Shown here: positions 57,501-64,000 of the stretch, one piece after another
Position numbering within the stretch: position 1 is the first letter of the stretch
Layout of the letters: the number at the start of each line of letters is the position of its first letter
NCBI GenBank assembly: GCA_036936605.1
Contig: JAUPFV010000002.1
Coordinates: 341,560,654-341,624,653 of the forward strand
Source: Limnanthes douglasii subsp. nivea
Taxonomy: Eukaryota; Streptophyta; Magnoliopsida; Brassicales; Limnanthaceae
DNA length: 64,000 nucleotides
Direction: 5' to 3'
Program-made: the position numbers and the translations under genes
Notes under the pieces: generated by a model
The model's database searches: none
What the model saw: the letters and a program-made list of their open reading frames with translations, nothing else
Told to the model about the DNA's origin: nothing

Positions 57501-58220
57501 GAAGGTCAAACTATTCGTTTACCACACGGTAAAATTCTTTTACTTAATCTTATATCACATATATGTTGTTTATTGCGTTAATAATCTTTACCCAAAGTAA
57601 AAAATATGGAAGTTAGTATTGATTGTTTAATTGCTAGACTGACGGCTATCGGACCGGTTGCTACAATCTCGACTGTGGAGGGTTTGTACAAGTGAGCCAC
57701 GAATTTAGAGTTGGGCAGACAATTGGTCCTGTGTCTCAATATGGAGGACCTCAGTATGAGCTTCCCATGGTTATCTATAAGGTAAATGTAAACTATATAT
57801 GTAAATAATATACTTAGAAGTTCTAACAATATATAATATCAGGGCCGACAAGATGGAAATTGGTGGTTCTCAGTCAATGATAAAGATATCGGCTACTGGC
57901 CGAAAGAACTGTTTACGAAAATAAGGGACTCGGCAGCCAGAGCAGCATGGGGTGGTGAAGTAGTGAACTCGAAGCCAGGCGGAAGACACACGCGAACTCC
58001 TATGGGTTCGGGTCATTTTGCGCAAGAACGGAATGGCAACGCAGGTTATGTTCGTAATATAATGCTCATAGATTCGAACCATCACTATGGCTATGTAGGC
58101 AACCACCTGTATCATACTACTACCAGGCCAGAGTGTTACAGTATGGTATTGGATCACAATGCGGAATGGGGTACACATGTTTTCTATGGCGGACCGGGAT
58201 ATAATGCGCATTGTCGTTAA
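54587..58220 (+). CDS. Neprosin-domain protein (copy D), seven exons, one-base frameshift in exon 1
   Basis: Exons from GT-AG boundaries: 54587-54818, 55645-55728, 55826-56083, 56765-56935, 57475-57528, 57638-57781, 57843-58220. Exons 2-7 are open and phase 0. Exon 1 has a leader ([16 protein letters not shown]) in one frame and the conserved [16 protein letters not shown] in the next. Removing one base near 54725, in a run of four A, would join them. As written, translation from 54587 stops at 54742. Domain motifs: [59 protein letters not shown], and FYGGPGYN end. The two presumed catalytic Glu residues are about 109 apart, as in neprosin. The conserved domain argues for recent function, so a very recent mutation or a base-calling error are both possible. 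It is diverged from copy A, so this is an older paralogue. Confidence 0.82.
54950..55040 (+). mobile_element. Partial SINE, copy 3 (intron 1 of neprosin D)
   Basis: Contains tgaccaaaggttatgagttcgag and ctacatacttttttcggctgag, matching the head of the copies at 6867-7101 and 9885-10020. Confidence 0.5.
56105..56650. repeat. CGGTTCGG-rich degenerate repeat in intron 3 of neprosin D
   Basis: Dense ggttcggtccgg, ccggaccgctaa and tcggttcggttc variants. Same style as the tracts in neprosin A and B introns. Non-coding. Confidence 0.7.
56985..57380. repeat. ACCGA-rich degenerate repeat in intron 4 of neprosin D
   Basis: Contains ggtggaccgaaccgaactga and taaaccgataat units; opposite sense to the tract in intron 3. 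Confidence 0.65.
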
Positions 58221-59193
58221 TTATATGATTATTGATGTCCCGTAATAAACATATGTGCAAATTACTATGTAATCCATGATAATAAGACCATTATTGGTTC
58301 AATCATATTTCAATTGATATATTACAGATAGGTAAGATGCGTCTTTTCCAGTTTCTCAGCTAGAATATCTTTAGACAATGGATGGCTTTTTACCATCCAT
58401 TTCTAAACAATCTGTACATATAAAGAATGGGAAGTCCGACTATATATATTTACTAAATGCGTTGCATTAAAAAAAAGTTAAATTAATAAATATCATTACT
58501 GTTTTAGGTAAAAATATTAAATCGACACAAAATGAATGTATAAATTAAATTATTAAATATAATTATAATAATATAATTTTTTTAAAAAACATATTTTTTT
58601 TACTTTTTTTAGAAAACAAGTTCAAACCAATATTGAAAATTTATTTATTTTTCAAAAAAATTATCTTCAACCACCCGTTTAAAATTTAGTAGTTTTGAAA
58701 CTCCTAAGTTTCGACTAAATCGAATATGGGCTTTTATTTCAGTAGTTTGTAAGATAGATCATCATATTGGAAACGAGTTTTAAACCAATACTCAAGTCGA
58801 TTTGACCTCAAATCGGGTTGTAGTCGCATTGAAGAAAATACAGAGGTCCGTACTATTTGTTTCCACAACAATGATGTAAAAGAATATAGTGTTTTTGAAA
58901 CGATGTATATATACGTTGCGAAACATATTCTAGTTAACTTTGGTTGAGTTTCACAATTCAAATGATAAACATTTTTTAAATCAAGTTTGTTTGAGGTTTC
59001 ACGTGGTATAGAATAGTTTGGGACGGATGAAGTATTTTGGGAACAAAACTTGACATCATATTTTGAATTACGAAACCTAGGTAACACATATCTTACAAAA
59101 CATAGTTTATTTGAATTATGAAACTTAAGTAACACATGTTTTGAGATGATACACTGTTTTAGGTTTAAATCATCTATCGGCTATCATGTTTTG

Positions 59194-59235
<42 letters not shown>

Positions 59236-60030
59236 CGAGAGCGAGAGCGAGAGATGATGGTATTTTTTAAATGAATATATCTTGCAAAACTAGAATTGAT
59301 ATAAATTTCGAAATATATTTTTGTTTCAAAACCATTTGTTAACTTCAACCATATTGGCATCAATTTTTTTCTGAAACGAATATTGGATACTAATAGAAAT
59401 GATTAATGTTTATGTAATTTCAAAAATAGGTTAAATAAATACTCTCTTTTTATCGGTCGCTTGTACAATCATTCAATGTTTCGATTTTACTATTTTCAAC
59501 AAAATCCTAAACCATTTTTTCAGGGCTATTTGAAAAAATATATCTTTATAGGTGGATATAACATTCCACTAGCTTAACATAATGGTTTATTTTAGTTTGG
59601 AATAAAAAAACAATAAAAATATCATAAAAATATTGGTAAAATACAAGTACTAACAACGATAAATAAAATACAAAAACGATAATAACAAGATCATAAAAGT
59701 TATAACAATAATATAAAAGATAATCGGAAGAAAATACAAGCATGATCGTAAACGTCATAACGAGATCATAAAAATGGTAACAAAATAAAAACAAATTATC
59801 ATGACCTCGATAATAGTTCACAAGATGGTATCACTCAAGGTAAAAAAATCATATGTGTATTTTATAGTCATGTAATCATCACATGCTTTGATCCTAACCC
59901 TCATATGTATTGACCTGATATATTCTTAGACTAAAGTTTACCCCAACATACTTATTTAGTCATATCAGCTTTGGGATGCCCACTATATATTACAAGTTAG
60001 TCCTAACATAAATACGATACATTAAGTATG
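58221..60030. other. Intergenic, no gene recognised
   Basis: 3' flank of neprosin D, then AT-rich sequence. Short ORFs (58734-59135 and 59546-59821, both minus) are low-complexity or unrecognised; the second comes from degenerate cataaaa/acgataa repeats. Confidence 0.4.
59194..59253. repeat. Compound microsatellite (TA)n(GA)n
   Basis: A pure TA run turns into a GA run with three GC interruptions. Confidence 0.95.
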
Positions 60031-60031
60031 T

Positions 60032-61677
60032 TCAATCTGGTCTATCCTCGTATGTAAAACCTCTAAGGTCGGGGTCAAAAATATGAGACTTCCAATTAGT
60101 CAAAGTCATTTCATATAAAGGAAACCTAGCTCTAGTACGTCTATAAGCCTTATGCAAAATAGGTCGTACTAGGTCTGTTATCATCTGAATATGATCAAAC
60201 TGTTGAGTCACACAAAGTGGATAATAAACTTCGATGATGTCCCAAGATTTCAACGTATTATTTATCCAAAAAAATATTACAAAATGGTTGAACGGGTCGT
60301 AGATAAGCATATGGTAAAAAGTTAACCTGCAATATATAAAAAACATTAAGGGAAAATTAATTCATAGAAATAAATTAAATATATTGAAATGTTAATTGAA
60401 ACTTAAATTGCTCTTAAAATATAACTATATTTTGTCGAATATCATCTCAAGAAAGTGGTTTGAGCAAACATTTCGTGATGCATATTCATACATATGTGGT
60501 GAGGTGATAACATACACATAGTATTATGTAGATGTTATTTTAGGAAAATGATCGAATGTCAATGCCTTTAATATCCCGATGAATACACAAAAACAACTAA
60601 TATTATGAAGCAAACTTGGTCTAAGTGTATAGTCTAACTGGGAAAATATAATATAACTCCAGTTATACTTATCTATGATATTATAAATTTTCATGAACTA
60701 TAGATAAGTAGTAGAAAAAATAGTCACATCTTTGTTGGAAAATATCAAACAAAAAAAGACATATAAGAGATAAGTCGAGGTGACATATTTGATAATGTCA
60801 TCCGAAACACGAATATACTTACGTGTAGTACCTGTAAAGGTCTCTCGCAACCATGAAAAGCAAACACATTTACCATTCTTACTATCGGGACTTTTGAGCT
60901 CATTAGCAAGGTGGTTCGGCCAAATACCAAGCATTCAAGATAGAACTGTGTTCTTCTTATCTTGGCTCGTGTACTCAATAAGATCAAAGCATATACCTTC
61001 GATGGGAACCCCCTTAATCGCGTAGACATTATTTAGTGTCATAACCATCTCACCAAAAATTAAAATGGAAAAAGATGAGGTTTTCGAATACGAACGCTCG
61101 AGTAATGCCTCAAGTAGGTGGATATTGGTAGACTAACATAGAAAACAGTCGATAAGAAGACAAAATATAGTTCTCAAAACATCAACTTTGACTCGAGTTT
61201 GACTATTAAGATCCCATCTATAAATATTGTCGTACATAGCGTAAGCACGTAAGGATTATCGAGCGTAAAAACATGTAAAAATAAATAAATAACAAAAATG
61301 TATATTTTATTTAAACATATGATTTTGAGAAACTTACATCATCGTTAAAGACGTTATATGCCTCGCGTTTCTTGTAGTCTGGGAACAAGCGAAGAAAGTA
61401 GCCATTAGTGTTGAAAAACTTCTCGCCCGACCGGTCATACAGGAAATCTAGGTGCAAAAACTCTACTTAACATTTCCTTAAAACGGCTTCTAGTACTAGA
61501 AAGTGTACGATCTTTTTCCGATATCCAACATTCAATTATAATATGACAGTGATGATTTAGGTTGTAATATCACGCACTACAATAAATACCATTATGTCAT
61601 ATGACTATCTCTTATGACTCTGACTATGCAAAATTAGGCGAGTCAGATCTATGTGAGTTCCTATTGTGCGAAGCCAT
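60032..61677 (-). pseudogene. Plant mobile domain (MAIN-like) gene fragment
   Basis: Minus-strand pieces: a possible start MASHNRNSHRSDSPNF at 61677 soon stopped; FLYDRSGEKFFNTNG and RLFPDYKKREAYNVFNDD ending at a GT donor near 61338; then about 61150-60700 with LLERSYSKTSSF, GEMVMTLNNVYAIKGVPIEG and GKCVCFSWLRETF, the typical GEMTITL...GLP-type core of the plant mobile domain; and 60346-60032 (SWDIIEVYYPLCVT). These domains occur in MAIN-type genes and in transposable elements. Frame breaks and interrupted exons suggest a relic, but some breaks may be introns. Confidence 0.6.
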
Positions 61678-61980
61678 CGTGTAATAATAAACAAGAATAA
61701 GTGTATTAATATGATTTCAACAAAAACCGTAGAATTAAATTAAACACGCAAACTGTCTACTTAAAAATGTAATCGAATATATATAAATTGAAAAGCCACC
61801 ACACAAAATAAAAATAAGGCATTAACCATATATTGAAGCATGTAAAAGTCACTTATAACAAGCAACATGATTCAATTAATTCACGTGTAACGTGAACTAA
61901 ACATACATATTCATCGCAAAAAGATTAATGGCAAACTATATTTAAGGCGTGCCTAATGTACGATGAACCTTGTCATAGGT

Positions 61981-62057
61981 GTGCAGTTGAAGCGATGAAA
62001 ATTTTCTTAGACTCGTTCATTACACGAGTAAGAAAATGTTCGACAAACGAACTGCAC
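61981..62057. repeat. 77-bp imperfect hairpin
   Basis: Outer arms gtgcagtt/aactgcac and inner arms attttcttagactcg/cgagtaagaaaat around a 9-base loop, with an unpaired stretch between. No ORF. Could be the core of a small folding element. Confidence 0.6.
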
Positions 62058-63645
62058 GCTTACGAACAAAACTTTCTTACCTTATATAAAAACCTAAATC
62101 AACCCTATTTTTGACAAACAAGCATCCAAAATTTAGATCTATCAATACCTTACACTATATAACTAACAAACAACTGAAAAATAATATAACAAAAATCAAT
62201 TTTATTTATTTCTTTCATAAAACTTAAACTTAAATACTACAAGAATAAATAACGAAATAAGAAAACAAAATATACCATTAGACTTGTATGAACTACATAA
62301 ATTGTGTTGTGAAACCGATTTAAAAAACAAACTTATGAGATGAGTATTTTTAACCTTTTTTGACTAAATTGTAAAGATGAGAAGATTATGGTGAGAGATT
62401 TGTCAAATTATATTTTATAAGTTTTGTTTGTACAAAAGTAAAAATATCTAAATAAAATAAAATAATCCAATAAAAAACAATACGAGATTTAACTATTACG
62501 TATCCAACAAAAATACCATCACATATAACACAACCTTAAATCTTAGGTTTTAACATCATTATAAGATAACATACCCTCCCTTCAACACCATAAAAATGTA
62601 CCCCCGTATTTTTTTTTATAAAAATACATTTTATACTTAATATAAAATATAAATTCTATTATCCTAAATTATTCTTTTCTTGCTATACAAAACTCAAACA
62701 CTGATTTTTTTTTCTTCTATCCGACCACTATTCTGGCTACCTGTTTCTCTCCGGAAATAGGAATCGTTTTGTTTATCTACTAAAGTTATAATTGGGTAAG
62801 ACTAAAGGTGGAATGATGATTCAAAGTAATTATACAATATTTTTTCCATGATTTATTTGTTAAATTAGGCTTGTTTTGTTTTGATTATATTTGAATTGAG
62901 TTAATATATAAATTATGATTTATTTATTAGATTAGGCTTGATTATAGTTAGATTTAGGGCTTAAAAGTTTTCAAAATTGAGTTTTTGGGATTGTATGTTC
63001 GTCATCTGCATTGACAGTGCAGAGGCTCCGCACCACTATTGCAGACCTTTTACATTACCATGGTAGAACTTGTGTTGCCACTTTAAGGACATTTGTCCTG
63101 GTAGTGAATACTGAAAGCATTTCAAATTCAAATTTACATATACTAACAATACAAAATCTACTGATTGTCATACAGTGGGGTATTCAAATATATTGACTAA
63201 CTTTGATTCTATTTAATCTACGTAGATGAAAAACAAATAAACCGCAATCACAAAATATTTCACCTAAGAATCCTTGATCAATAAACACTATGACAAAAGT
63301 TAAAGCCATTTATAAATAAAAAATATTAGCCAACCAATTACGTGAGATTAAAGAAAAGGATTGTACCGCGTAGTCAATGCGCATAATAAATTACGGGTAA
63401 AAGAAGTTGTTGTTGCTAGATCATTTAAATGTGGAAGAGAAATTTTTATAGAGCCGAAGGCAATGATTATGAAGATTCTGGCCATGAGTCGGACATACTT
63501 GAGTTGGTAAGACCTTGTCACCTAGAAATGAACACATAGAGAAACATAAGCAATTTTTTTTCTTCGATCAAAATAACATTTACATCTATCCTGACTACAA
63601 AGATCACAAAGCCTACTACACATATATGAGGAAGTTATGTTTAAT

Positions 63646-63670
63646 GATATATATATATATATATATATAT
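63646..63670. repeat. (AT)n microsatellite
   Basis: Uninterrupted dinucleotide run. Confidence 0.9.
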
Positions 63671-63849
63671 GTATTTTAATATTTGGATTATTCTTATATT
63701 TAATATATTATAAAACTACTATGCTTAAATGTTTTCAGTCTCATAGTTATTTTAACGTCTATGCTCTTTACGAGCTTCGAAAAATATGAAATATGAGCAA
63801 CTAGAATGTGGTGCTAAATTTTTTGGCCAAAACTTCATTTTTTTCTCTC

Positions 63850-64000
63850 GTCTTTCACATATACAAGTTCTAACCAAACTTTGTGTTGAATAAGGTTTTC
63901 ATCGAGGGATGGACCAAGGAGACGAATACCTTTCATTTCAATTTCGGGGAGATGACCATCACCTTTGATGATATATACAGTTTATGACAGACGTCCCAGT
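63850..64000 (+). pseudogene. Start of a second plant mobile domain fragment, runs off the window
   Basis: Near 63900-63985 the plus strand reads FIEGWTKETNTFHFNFGEMTITFDDIY, in short pieces: GWTKETNTF, HFNFGEMTITF, DDIY. This is the conserved opening of the plant mobile domain. It is in opposite orientation to the copy at 60032-61677. Too little is visible to say whether it is intact. Confidence 0.65.

Larger units (their letters stand above)
61678..63849. other. Mostly unassigned AT-rich sequence
   Basis: Apart from the hairpin (61981-62057) and a TA microsatellite at 63646-63670 nothing was recognised. An ORF at 63011-63196 is short and unrecognised. Confidence 0.4.

Noticed and set aside
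57963..58220. Short stand-alone 85-codon gene starting at an internal Met
   Set aside because: It is the end of neprosin D exon 7, which opens further upstream at the acceptor near 57842.

Overview
This is AT-rich nuclear DNA from a flowering plant, most likely a eudicot. The evidence is intron-containing neprosin-domain genes with GT-AG introns, Copia and Tat-type Gypsy LTR retrotransposons with plant-style primer-binding sites, a TRIM, a MULE carrying a Ulp1-like protease gene, hAT and LINE relics, and plant mobile domain fragments. The species cannot be named from the sequence. Very little of the window is ordinary host gene; most of it is nested transposable elements at several stages of decay.

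The host backbone is a cluster of neprosin-domain genes (secreted glutamic peptidase family). Copy A (3943-8489, minus) can be assembled into seven exons that all join in phase 0, giving about 442 codons and no stop. Copy D (54587-58220, plus) has the same seven-exon layout but one extra base in exon 1 breaks the frame just after the hydrophobic leader. Copies B and C (minus) are pseudogene pieces. B has intron 5 and exon 6 at 11735-13055, and exons 3 and 2 at 29517-29951. C has part of exon 3, exon 2, exon 1 and upstream flank at 45106-46135.

Region by region: 1-640 is a LINE fragment. 640-3740 holds no gene. 3943-8489 is neprosin A, with a 609-bp TIR element, a SINE and ACCG-rich repeats in its introns. 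10643-11547 is a small non-autonomous MULE with a 9-bp target duplication. About 13058-29516 is a large mudrA + Ulp1 (Kaonashi-type) MULE that splits neprosin B. Inside it sits a 4.9-kb non-autonomous LTR element (13933-18858, duplication GTAAA) carrying pieces of at least three host genes, including the start of a UBP3/UBP4-like deubiquitinase. 29952-45105 is a Copia element split by a Tat-type Gypsy (31962-42280, duplication ACTAG) that has a spliced antisense ORF. 46525-47007 is a TRIM (duplication AAATA). 47640-49010 is a degenerate hAT. 51150-51880 is a SWIM zinc-finger gene fragment lying between two 360-bp direct repeats. 54587-58220 is neprosin D. 60032-61677 and 63850-64000 are plant mobile domain fragments.

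Three things stand out. One is the LTR element stuffed with host exon sequence. Another is a family of short imperfect palindromes (arm consensus about AACAACTCTCAGGAT) that fills nearly every non-coding spacer of the large MULE. The third is an intact acidic 127-codon ORF with its own TATA box inside that MULE. The insertion order is partly readable: MULE into neprosin B, host-capturing LTR element into the MULE, and Gypsy into Copia. The two ends of the Copia sit in overlapping parts of neprosin copies and share no target duplication, which points to recombination rather than one simple insertion.
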